DNA of 64,000 nucleotides from the NCBI GenBank assembly GCA_003640385.1, contig RCAB01000103.1, positions 102,076 through 166,075 of the forward strand. The letters run 5' to 3'. The translations under genes were made by a program, and so were the position numbers. Shown one piece after another: positions 15,201 through 26,800 of this stretch; position 1 is the first letter of the stretch; every line of letters starts with the position of its first letter. This DNA is from Setaria digitata (lineage: Eukaryota > Nematoda > Chromadorea > Rhabditida > Setariidae). Below the pieces are notes generated by a model, which was given only the letters and a program-made list of their open reading frames with translations, ran no database searches and had not been told where the DNA came from.

Positions 15201-16637
15201 ATATCGAATTCAGCTGAATATATAAAGGCAGGCACTTTCATTTCACGAAGCACATTCAGACATGGCCCGATACTTCTCCGTTGAAACCTTCCAGAGACCT
15301 CATTTCATCGTTGCTATTCTTCGGCTGGCCATCTTTTCGAGCATTGCCAGAATTCACAAGACTGCCATCAGGACTAAGTTTGCATCCTCACCTTCCTAAC
15401 AAGTGTCCACTCTCTTTCACTTCACTTCTAGTACAATTTCGTGATCCTTAGCGCCACTGTACATTTGCTGTGCATTTCTTTACAGATTAGCAAGGACTAC
15501 CAAACTATGATATAGGGCATAATATCACAAACTCTTTAAACAAGGAAAATGCACATAGAAACGACGTGTACTCTCAGTCTCCCGATAATTGTCCCAAACA
15601 CTTGAGTCCATCTTGGTGCAAATATACAGATCCTCTACATAATTACAAAACAAAATCTTCTGTATCATGAGAGACTTTCTCCACTGGTATAGTTTTTACT
15701 GAAAATTCTGAACGGAAAACAATTATCACCACACTAAATCAATATCAAACACCGTGAAAAAAGCGTGAACAAACGCTTCTTAGTTGCAAGGTATGAACAA
15801 ATTTCGTGTCTAATGATGTTTATAATTAACTGAAATGGTCAAAAACTTATATAAATTTTTATTATGATTTATTTCTTGGAAATTCCGTGCTGTAACTTAT
15901 TCTCCTTCACTTCATCCTCCCCTCCCCCCTCCCCTACATATCTCCACACTTCCAAAAGAAGAATTACTACACTCAGAAAAACACACCGCAAATCCGGCCT
16001 ATCCTCTATTTGTTAAAAGTTTATATAAAAAAAACGATTATAGCTTTCCAATGACAGAGCGACACTCTCAGCAAATCATACAACAAACCGAAAAAGCCGG
16101 AAAAGTTTCCGAAAAAAAAAATTACACAACAATTGCCTCTGAAAGACAGAAACAGTCTTACGACAGATTACGATTAAATCACCGAATCTCAATCACAGCA
16201 AAATTTTAACAAAAATTATAAAAACCAAATGAAAAAATTGCCATTTAAAATATAGTCACCTGTACCTCATTACGACCATTAATCTATACAAAAACGTCGA
16301 AATGGTAAAGGTTGTATAGAACATGAATGTTTCTAGTAATAAATAATTTAACTATTTGTGTTAGAAAACATAAAAAAGCCCAGGAATCACCAGATATCCT
16401 CTGAATTAAGAATCCAAATATAACAGACTAGAACACTTCCTAAAACGAATGATGGTAAGATAAAACTTCTTTCGTTGTTATGGTAAAACAGAATTAAAAA
16501 TCAAAAAATAACATTAGCAACATCAGTTTCTCACAGGAAAATGTTTAACTTATCACTTGCCAGTATTTCGATTAAAGTGATAGACATCCATCAGGATATA
16601 TTGATCATTATTTTAAATACTATCTGGAAAACCAAAC
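12267..16637. other. Long stretch without a recognised gene
   Basis: This 4.4-kb stretch upstream of the ETS gene and downstream of the lipase gene holds only short frames that resemble no family I know. A 45-codon frame at 15262-15399 begins MARYFSVETF and has a hydrophobic stretch, but it lacks splice or homology support. The region is the natural place for regulatory DNA or distal 5' exons of the ETS gene, and the right end should carry the lipase 3' UTR. Confidence 0.45.
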
Positions 16638-19600
16638 CTAATTCCAAGAAGAAACAGATGTATCAGTTATACCAAATGCCTCTTTCACTCGGTCCAAACA
16701 AATTTTAGCACCCTCACGGCATTCGGATGACACAAGTGTAAAATTAAGAAAGCCATGAGGGAGATTATCAAGAAGATCAAGAGCCATTACTCTGCCACCA
16801 GCATCTCGCATTTTCTTCGCAAATGTGATCGTATCATCCAGCAGAGGATCCAGATGGCAAGCCTTAGATTTGTAGCTTAAGTGGACATAAAAGCATGTAA
16901 GAATTTTAGGAACTTCCACTTTCATCTTAAAAAAGACGTTTCAAAACATACCACAAACCAAGCTGGAGGTAATCGCGCAAGATCCTCTGGTGTCGCATAT
17001 ATTGGCGATATCAATGGATCCCTCGGAACACTTCTTTTTATATCAGAAATATATGATTTGTTACAGTCATTTCCAATTCCTTGAAATGATTTCACATTAT
17101 TCTCTCAGATATAAATAATTTTAATCATACGGCAAATCTCAAACAAACTGAATAAACTTATCTTTTTTCCCATTTCTGTCGTTATAATGGGTGACAAAGA
17201 AGCAGCTCGATCAAGTTTTGATTTATCCACTGGAGCTAATGGTGCTGATTTTTCGAGCCAGTCAGAAATATTGTCTAAGGCATGTCCAGCTGCCATAGCA
17301 GCAGTGTCAGCAAGACTCTGACTCAAAGTTCGTTTATGTGCCTGGAAATTTTTACGGATAATATCATTTCCGCAAGTAATTTCATTGTACGGGATACAAA
17401 AATTACTTTGGATTAGAATAATGCATCAGCATATCGTTTTTACTATAAATCAACAATATACGAACTGCTTTCATTTTCCTGGAATATTCGAAATAGCCTA
17501 ACTTGACACTCTCAGGAAAACAAAACGCACCGAATATTCATTCTTGGTTACGATGCTGTGAGAACTCAATGAAGTAAGCATAAATCTAGATCTGCTGAAA
17601 TTCCTCACAGATGTAGCTGTTTCAGAGGGCAATTCTTTAGAAACTGGCGCTGAAGGTGAACAGAGGAAGGCTGCAAGCTTTGAAACACGAGAAGGGCGTT
17701 TACTCTCCTCCATATTTAATATTTTTTCTTCTTGCCGTGATTCTATACAGTTGCCTTGATTCATAAGAATCAAAGTACTAAATAACCAACGGTTTACAAA
17801 TAACGTTAAAAGATGTTAATAAAGAAAAAAAAAAGTAAAAAGAAAAGGGAAATTTAATTCAAAAAAGCTATTATCTAAGTAGAAACTAAATTAAAACTGA
17901 TACTGAATAGATATTACCTTTCCTACTTACTTTTAATCAAAAGTAGCATGCAGCAAATTTCAAAGATGTACGTACTTTTTAGTGAGTGGGTGGATTTTCA
18001 AATAGTCAACTAGTCGTTCGTCATACATATTAGATGAGAGATGAATGTGAAGCGGGTCTGATTTTACCTGGAAGTCGATATAGTCATCAGGAAGGAAAGA
18101 AGCTCAATTCAAACAATTTCTATCAATTGTAATCAATCTATAATGTTTCTAATGGAAGTCTGCATGCATATTACACACTGTGGTGACTCTGTCAGTTCCA
18201 GATCATAAAGACTAACTATTCCATTTATTCCATTCAACAGTTAAGCAGTAATAAGCAGTAAGTCATTCAGCCGACTAGTCTTAGACAAATACAAAGCTAC
18301 GCTTCTCCGACTTATTTGAAGCCTCAGCTGCAATTCGCTCTTTCAAGATATTCAGTACAACTTTAATTCCACGAAAAAATATACAAGTCAGACTGCCGGG
18401 AATATTTCTTACTGGACAACGGAAAAAAAAAAGCACCTGGACTCCAGAAATACAACTGTTGTCGTCATCCTCATCTCCTTCGCTGTTATTACCATCGCTG
18501 AATCCTTGTTCATTTTCCCGTTTGAGAACTGTCGACGCATTACTGCGTATGGCAGCTGTAGATGCGATATCTGCTAAATTTACCAAAGATACGATCGATG
18601 AAGATCCCTATAATGGTATTTATGATTTCTATTCAATCTGAAGCTACTAAAATTAAAGAACTATATCAAGAACAACCACCTCCAAACATAATGCATCGTC
18701 TTGCTGTATTTTTTGTACTTGCTTCACATATTCTTGTAAGCTTTTGTGACCACTCCTTTCGGAATCTTTCTGTTCAGATCTGTCATCATTTGTGGTGTGA
18801 TTTAGCGGTTTTCCAGTATAAGCTAATAAAGAATATATTTTAGAGCAGTAATACACTAAAGTAAATGCAAATGGATAAGCGACACATAATGAACAAGTAA
18901 TGGATTAAAACAAATTGAAATATTTCGGGAAAGATACCTGCAACACACCGTAGCACGACTCCCATATGTAAAAGAGGATCCATACAACTCAGCAATCGGG
19001 AAGGTGATGGAAGGTACTAAAGTATATAAATACTGATTCGTGAAAGTAAAAGCAGTAGGCAGGCTACATCCAGTACCGTCAATTTTTTCCAGTTCCTTAT
19101 TGGTTTGAAACCCAATAAGGAACTGGAAAAAAAAATTTTCATTTGAATATGACATATTCCGTCATTCCCTGTAGCAACAGGGAATATCGAAGATTAATTT
19201 AAGGGAAAAAATGAAAAGAAAGAACACACTGTCAAATCATAAGATAGTGATTTCAATTCGTGACCTGAAAAAGAAATGGTGTATAAACGGTAATAATTCC
19301 ATCAGGTATTCTTTTCACACCAAGTTGAACAAGTTTCAAGCTGACGGACATTATCAAATTACCACCAGCTGAATCACCAATCATGCATATTTTTTCACCT
19401 GTCCAACCTGCAAGACGAAAATGTTTTGTGTACACCAATTCTTAAAAAGATTCAGTGTGTAATCAACTTATGGAAATGACTAACATTTCAGATAGCTGGA
19501 GTGGTCCGATGATTTTTTTTATGACACACAGAGAAAACCTTCGATAGCATCGACTGAAGAGCAAATAGCTAATTTCACTAGATTTCTACAGTTTTCGCTA

Positions 19601-22016
19601 AACGTAAGCATTGATTTTTAACAAACAGAAATTCGAAAATAAGGAATTTCTCTGACCAACCCACGAAAAGAATGCAAAAGAAGAAAATATAAACCGAGTT
19701 GTGCTGCATTATTGATGATATAGGCATATGCATACAATACTTCCTCTGTAGGACGCGGAAATGGATTTTCAGGCGCTAGTGAATATTCGACAGATACGAT
19801 AGAACAATTGAGCAACTTCGCCCAGAGTCGCAAATATGTCTAGAAATTACATAAGTAATATTTCGTTACATCAAGACTGTTTAACATTGTTTCTAGCAAG
19901 AAATTTCAATTACTTCATGGGACTTGGAGGTAGTTGCTACATAACCACCACCATGACAATGAAACAGTAAATACGGCGATGGTGGAAGCTGATTCTGCGA
20001 TCCAGCAGGACTCTGAAAATGAAACTGTAGAAGTTCGAAATGACAGCTTGATTTCTCGTTACCGGAAAATTCTAAGTAGAAAAAAGTCGACTCAAAAGAC
20101 TTACAAGAATTTGTCGGTGACAATACGATAAAACACGGATTTTAACTGGGCGATGACCAGTATAAGAAGATGGTTCTGGAATTTTCACAGTACCACCATT
20201 TGTTGTGGCCATCGTTATCGACCCTACCCAGTTGATTTCACGTAATTCATTTATCGCCATATTTGGACAAAATATACGTGGTACCTGCTACAAGTAGCCA
20301 CACTTCAAACAGTGAAGGAAATCACAAAATGTTTTTATTTCAAAAGAAAAGTGATCAAAGAAGTCTCCTTTTCCACTAAATAAAATGGAACTTACGCTAC
20401 CAAATTCTGACAAATTCCAGAAACTTCTACAAAATTCAATATCTGCTTCACGAGTAACCTGCAAGAAAATTTATCATCAATTGTTGAATCAGTAGCATAA
20501 CATGAGAACTAGTTAATAAATAAGGAAGCAAGAGAAAATGAATACAATGGTAAAAACCTTGACAATCCGCTTAGCTCTTTGCTCGGGACTCAAAATGAAC
20601 CGTGGTGAATTTAAAAAGGACCCCAAAGCACTGCGTCCTTTTTCCCACGACAAACTATAGATGGCAAGTATCACACCAATCAAACGAAATATACGCCCAA
20701 CTGATGGCGGAAACTGTAAACAAAAACTTGATGCAAAAGATCACATAAGCAAGAAATCTGTAGAATCTCGGTTCCAAACTTCTGTATGCTAATACCAATA
20801 TAAAAATATCCATAGACCCACTTGATATTTATATGAACACTTACTTGAAAGCCCAGTGGTCGTCCGTAAAAGCATGACGGATCGAGAACTTCTATACCAT
20901 CCAGCACAGCCTGGTATTTGGTATAGTCTCCACTGAGATCAGGAAACAAACAGTTATCTGGAGCGTATACAGCTGCATCAATGACCTGCAGTTAGAATGG
21001 CTAGGTGAAGTGGGAAATTTGAAAACAGTGATCACATCAAAACTCAATCCCAGAAAGCTCATGTTAAAATCATTAGAACAGGAGATGAAATTTTCTGGGG
21101 TAACACACGGGATATATACTATTGAGAAATGTAACAAACCATTTGTAAGGCTGAAACCAGAAATTTCAACACAGCACAATAACTTTCAACTTCTTTACAG
21201 TAATATGATACACGAAACATCATCGTCTGCCGGTGCTCAATACAAGAACGCAAAACGGAAATAAGATGTAGTACAACTGTGTCACATACACAAACTAGCG
21301 ACCTGTAAAGTTCATTTTCATGAAGATCAGAGAAAAAGAATGGGTAGAAAAGCATGGTACAAATAACAAATATCAAAATCAATTGTTGTAGCTACCTAAA
21401 TCCATTTCCTGGAGTAAGTTTGTCATAGTCGTATCGAGGAGCCATGTCTTGTAGCTTTTTAACATCCTCTGCAAAAGACTTCGAAAATTCATCACTATTA
21501 GCAAAGTTACAAACGTATATATAAGAGGGTAAATATATAATATGAAAAAAAGTACCTTCCAAAGGCAAAGTGAGAGAAGATATTTTGTGACAATTTTTCT
21601 CCAGTCGGCTTGCATATTTCGGCCAACTTGTGGTATTTTTGAAAAATTCTCCGTTATCATTGGCTAACTAAAACAAATTTGTGCATATCGGAATAAGGAC
21701 TGCATGCTTTGAAAAAGGCCTCAACACCCTAAGTCAAATAATTCACTGTAAATAATGTTTCAAATTTCCGCTCTAGTCAGTGGAAGCTTTAGTGCACTGT
21801 TCCTTCCAGAAAAGGGACAAAAGAATTTTCTTGCAATAAGAGTGCATGCTATTATCGTGTTAGTCATTAGCATAAGCTTAACTGTTTTTTCACCTCAGCC
21901 AATAGTGCAAACACAGCTGATCGCTGGACAGAAAGTTTGCCATTCAAAGGAGCTTTATAATTCGTTTCTCCGCCACCAAGGCAGCTATCAGCAACATTAC
22001 TCTTCAGGACATTCAT
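16638..22016 (-). CDS. hosl-1: Hormone-sensitive lipase
   Basis: Cytosolic/lipid-droplet neutral lipase that hydrolyses di- and triacylglycerol and sterol esters. Nineteen phase-consistent exons encode about 898 aa: 21894-22016, 21556-21667, 21396-21468, 21140-21302, 20845-20985, 20558-20713, 20396-20458, 20105-20287, 19914-20012, 19695-19839, 19265-19407, 18938-19016, 18680-18822, 18437-18607, 17976-18067, 17531-17777, 17131-17341, 16952-17079, 16638-16862. The N-terminal HSL module is clear (LANDNGEFFKN; YDYDKLTPGNGFRSLV; SCFYGRPLGFQ). The oxyanion motif HGGG is at about 358-361, within FHCHGGGYVATTSKSHE. GDSAGG carries the catalytic Ser at about 432, Asp is about 829 in ACHLDPLLDD, and His about 860 in LPHGFL. 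Between Ser and Asp lies the HSL-specific regulatory insert, Ser-rich with an acidic run (EGDEDDDNS). The start at 22016 follows an acceptor at 22035. All catalytic residues are present, so it should be active. Orthology to C. elegans hosl-1 is confident. Confidence 0.93.
19083..19132. repeat. Perfect 21-bp-stem hairpin in a lipase intron
   Basis: TTTTTTCCAGTTCCTTATTGG (19083-19103, 21 nt) is the exact reverse complement of 19112-19132, separated by an 8-nt loop. It lies in the lipase intron 19017-19264, just upstream of the next exon in the minus-strand sense. A second small hairpin (ATTCCCTGT / ACAGGGAAT) follows at about 19164-19185. Confidence 0.85.
19488..19640 (+). pseudogene. Decayed copy of an atg-2 exon inside a lipase intron
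   Basis: Plus-strand sequence here matches the atg-2 exon beginning at 26512, together with its acceptor CAG. Shared blocks include CTGG.GTGGT.CGATGAT, CACAGAG, TAGCATC and TGAAGAGCAAAT.GCTAAT, roughly 80-85% identical over about 95 bp. A weaker continuation, ACAGAAATT, appears near 19625. A 2-nt insertion, a 2-nt deletion and in-frame stops show it is not coding. It lies antisense within the lipase intron 19408-19694, about 7 kb from its source and in the same orientation as atg-2. Confidence 0.75.
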
Positions 22017-22034
22017 CGTGTACAACCATTACTT

Positions 22035-22042
22035 CTAAATGA
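22035..22042 (-). promoter_or_regulatory. Candidate trans-splice acceptor of the lipase gene
   Basis: On the minus strand TTCATTTAG lies 18 nt before the ATG at 22016. A short leader after a TTTAG site is what spliced-leader addition produces in nematodes. The leader identity cannot be read from genomic DNA. Confidence 0.45.
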
Positions 22043-23841
22043 ACAACTTGATGTGAATCTTTCACTAGCAACCGTGTACGCAGAAAAACGAATTCTTCCA
22101 GCTTTTTTTTTTGCTTCGTTATATAGGCCAATAAACAAACTCAGAAGTTTTTTTAAATTACGTTGCAGAGGGAGTAATCTTTTATCATTTGGATTCAGCA
22201 TGGAATCAGGCCGGTACAGCATTCTCTTGCACGCCTCTGAATAAGAACTAGAAATGTTTAAGACCCGACAAGGTGTTCTTAAATTAAGAGACTAGCCTTA
22301 GATTAACTGAGACTCCTTCCGCGCATAATATCAATATCTTATGGATTTGGCACTTCCATGTAAACCAATGTTCTTTCTACAAACTTTGAAGAACGGCAAG
22401 AGGGACGGAACTACGATGACGGCCGGTTATGGAAGTCCCCTTGTCTTCGACCAGTTCAGATGAAGAATACGGAGATTAAGCAAGAAGACTACCTCATTTC
22501 CAGTCACAGGTGCAGTACATCCAACCCAGCTCAGAACAACTCCCAACTACTACTGTAAACTTTTGCTTTCTCCCCTTCGCTTCAGACTTTCATTTGTTCT
22601 CTGTAAAACACCGGCCAACCGCAAAATACGGATCAGTGCATAAGTCTGTAATGGAACTAAAAGGGAGTGCAACGTGGATTATGGGATCGGTTCGTTTCCC
22701 GTGTGGAGTGCTAAGTGGACAAGGTCACTGTTCTGAACCTTCAGATTTCCAATATTAATTTCAATTATGAAGGAAGAATACAATTACGACTCATATCGAA
22801 AGCAACGGGATCCTAACATTCTGCATAATCTCATTTTCGGGAAGCATCAATAATGGTGTATCATTACACAAGCAAATTATATGTTCAAGTTAATTAACTT
22901 TAGAAGGAATGAGACAGTCTTGAGGGAGGAAAGGAAAAGAAGAATAGTGAAAAGTCGAAAGTAAATATGTATTTTTCTGTGTGAACTGCTTTTCTTTTAG
23001 GAAATATGTGTTAAGTAGAATGTAATGCAGTGTACACATTTATATTTACGGAATATGTCCGCAAATATATTCTTAATGTTCGTGCCGACTCCAGTCTTTT
23101 AAAAAATTTTTTAATTTAGGGTCATTAGAAAGCTTACCTTCTGCGAGAAATCAGAAATTATGCAGTGTAACACTTTTGATGGGTTTATCTTGCTTGTTAT
23201 ATGACATTTTTGCCACGATAAATCAGAATAGGTGTGTGCCTTTCTCTGATTCTGAACGTAAGAATCGTTTCGGGTTTCACATCACACGAATTTTAAAATA
23301 TTTCCGTTATTGCTAAAAATTTTTGAAGTCACTCCTGTTTTCGGCAGTCACAAAAGCCTTGTTACATTGAGTGGGGAAGGGAAGACTGATGTAAAGTGAT
23401 AACAGACTATCAGATGAAGCAATTCTATAATGGTTTTCGCCAAGTAGAAGTATTACTTTGGACCACCACTTTTTTCCCTCACCCTTACCTAAACTTTTGT
23501 TCCCAGTTCCGTTTAACGTCACTGGAATATATGTATATACACCATGCGATCTTTTTCAGTTAAATTATAAAGCGACGAATATTAATTAGTCTTAAAGTAC
23601 AGTGGGGGCTAACATTAAATATTCGCATTTACCTGCGGTGTTAACATCTCATTCTACAAATTGGTGAGTATTCTAATCCTCCTACAAAATTTCTGTATAA
23701 CTTATGAATACCTCTGTTATTTAATTTTTTTTTTTGTCTTGAGTAACGAACAAATGATTCCAACTTTCAATATTTTTTCAGTCAAAATTATAATGCTTGC
23801 ATATTTAGAAATTGCGTTTTGCTTTCAGTAATACGAGATTT
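22043..23841. other. Shared upstream region of the lipase and atg-2 genes
   Basis: The 1.8-kb interval between two divergent starts contains no exon I can support; frames such as 22510-22758 resemble nothing known. It must contain the promoters of both genes and the outrons upstream of their acceptors. Confidence 0.5.
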
Positions 23842-23862
23842 GATTTTCCAGAGTCCAACATT
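23842..23862 (+). promoter_or_regulatory. Candidate trans-splice acceptor and 11-nt leader of atg-2
   Basis: GATTTTCCAG ends at 23851, followed by 11 nt and the ATG at 23863. A strong acceptor this close to the start, with no recognised upstream exon, fits spliced-leader trans-splicing. A second TTTCAG lies at 23823-23828. Confidence 0.5.
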
Positions 23863-26800
23863 ATGGTCGTTTGGGGGTTATCCAACATAACAGACGCTTT
23901 GCAGAAGCGTTTGTGTCGCTTCCTCATACATAGGTATTTAAGTGATTTTCTGAAGTCTAGCATCAACTTGGAACAGTTGTCAGCCACTTTATATGGTGGC
24001 ATTGCATGTGTCAGCGATGTTGACATGGATGTACAGGTGTGCATCTTCAAACTTTAGATTTAATATTGAAGATTAGCAAAAAAAGATTCAATTAGATATA
24101 AATCATACAGCAGAGCATTGAGAAACATCCTACAAAATATGAGCTCCTGATTACTTCTCTTACGATAAATTTCATATCCCTACTCATCTCGTCAAATATA
24201 TATGTTAAAAGTATTCGAGAATAAGGCTTAAATAAAAGAATTACTCAACTGGGAAGTTTTCTTTTTCCTTTTTTCTTTGCAGAAGATAAATGAAACCTTT
24301 GAATCGATGAAAATTCCGTTTACGGTGGTTGAGGGATACATAGGCGAAGTAAATATCACAGTTCCATGGCAATACATCCTCGTAAAATCTGTTGATTTGG
24401 AAGTGAAACAATTGCAACTTACACTTCAACTTCAACAATTCGCAGATGAACCAGCAGGAGATATAGGTCAAGGATGACTTTTTTTTTTCTCAATGTTGAG
24501 GATTGTACTTGTAATTTATTGAACTGTATAACAATTATTTACATTTCTTCAGTGGCTTCTATGTTTGGAAGCGTTATGGGTTCATTAGCAACATCCATGG
24601 AATTAGCGCAGAGTTTTCTGAACCAGGACGAAGTGACAAATGAAGCAGAGGACAAAGGCATTGAGCAGTTTGCTGAGGTATCAACCCCCTCTGACTAGGC
24701 TTTCTGAACAGAGTTCCTCAATTTGTTCATTTCAAGTTGCATGGAATTTAGGTCATAGATGCAGTTATTTCGCGTTTTCGACTAATTTTCAACGATGCTA
24801 TCATTCGATTGGAAGATGTGCCGGATCCAGAATCTGGATTATGCACTGCCTTAGAACTGCGAATCGATTGGTAACTGATCATCTACTATTTTTAGCTTGT
24901 AAAAGAAAAAATTTGCAGGAAATTTTTGATTTCAAGAGCTTTTTTTTTTTTCAATTAGCTTCTGATATTAAACCTCTTTCACCACAAATTTTTTTTCTCA
25001 AAAACCAAACATGGTGATTTTATCTCGATATATAATGTAGGATCGAATTAATCGATGAACAGTTAGAATCGGAAGCTTTTAATGCTGGAACAGTAACTTC
25101 ACAGCCACGTTCGTTATCAGCTATTCCTGATTTTAATAAACTTTTTCATGTAAAAGGCATACGTCTCTACACCGACATATTTACCAAGTGAGTTCTGTGA
25201 GCGTGCATGCATGCTTTGGCGCACCATAATGTAAAAATGTTGAGAGGAATTCATATCGGCATGTTGTCTTTTTTTTTCCTTTCGTTTAGACCGGAGATGA
25301 AAGATTTGTCAGAAGAAAATATGTCTGCATCAACACAGGTTATAACAAGTATGTATCTTCGGCGTGAAAAGGAGAAAACAAGGAAGGTCAGTGGATTTTC
25401 ATTCTTCGGAGTAATTTCTCTTTCGTAATATATTTTAAGGCTGTTTTTCATATTCCGCTGAGCGAAATGGAGTTTTTAGAAGGTGAAGAACTCTTTCTTT
25501 CCAAAAAAATTTAACAGATAGTATTTCTAGAAATTATCAGCTTCATCGGATTCGTCAGATGGTCATTGTGAAAAAAGCAATAATGGATTATGTACCGTAC
25601 AGATGTCAACAGCTTCAACAATTTATGAGTCATGTTATTCACGAAATAGTTGCGTGGAAGATGAATTTCCTTCTGCCACTTCTTCTCCGTTGAGTTCTTC
25701 CAGTAGTACTACGTATGTCTTTATTCACCCTTTCCCTTTCTTCTTTTTTTATTTCTCATTTTTTTTTTTTTTTATATCCCGGACAAAGGAATTGAAGTTG
25801 CAGGTTGGAATCGAATCCAGTTGTGTTTGCATCATTTAGTGGTAGTGTTGAAACTGTTATTGTTCGAGTTCGTAACAATGAAATCTCGTCACAAGGAGCC
25901 ATATCATCCGAAAAAGCTAATTTTACTGCTTTTCTAGATTTTGAGATTTACTTTGGATTCCTTCTCAATTTGGTAGCATGAACTGTCCTCTTTACTTTTT
26001 TCAGGAAATTAGTCTCAACTTTGATGGTCTATGCGTATTTTTGACTCCGTCGCAACTGAACATCCTGAAAATATTCTTCGCTGCGATTGGGAGGCCTTCA
26101 TCAACCTCTGGTTTGTTCTGACGATTTGGATCAACATCATTATTCCATTACATTACTTGACTTGATGTGTTTGTGTCTTCTAAAGTTTATCGGTTTCTTT
26201 TTCAGGTGATACACAGTGCAGTTTAGGAAAACCAATGTGTATGCAAGATTACCAACAGGTTGAAGCTGAGTTACAGACAAGAATTTTACCAGCAAACCAA
26301 ATGGGTACCGATTTTCAGCATGGTAAACGTTGTCAAGATAATAGCTAATAATAGCTCCAACTATTTCTGTCTGTTTTCTCTTTTTTTTTTTTTTTTTTTA
26401 AAATTTCGATTTCAGTTTGTTAGCTGATAAACATATAATTTACTTAGAATAATTTTTAGAATTTAATATGCATCAGTCATTTTTTCGTTACAAATCTGTT
26501 GTGTTGGTCAGGTAACTGGGGTGGTTCGATGATGTTTTATGATGCACAGAGGAAGCCGTCAGTAGCATCAATTGAAGAGCAAATGGCTAATGTTTCACTA
26601 AATCTTAACGATGTAACAGATGGTCGATCTGCAAAATTTCCAACAGAAATTTTGAGAAGCGATTATTCACCCAGTTGGTTTTTTATTTTTTATTTTTGGG
26701 AATACAATGGATGAGTAACAAGAACTTTGATCGAAATATTTTGATTGGCTGTGAATTTATTTGGAATTTCAAGGAACGGAGTATTCCCTTTCCAGAAACT

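Noticed and set aside
15262..15399. 45-codon plus-strand frame beginning MARYFSVETF, with a hydrophobic segment
   Set aside because: It is too short, has no donor site that would extend it, and has no family match; kept only as a remark in the intergenic entry.
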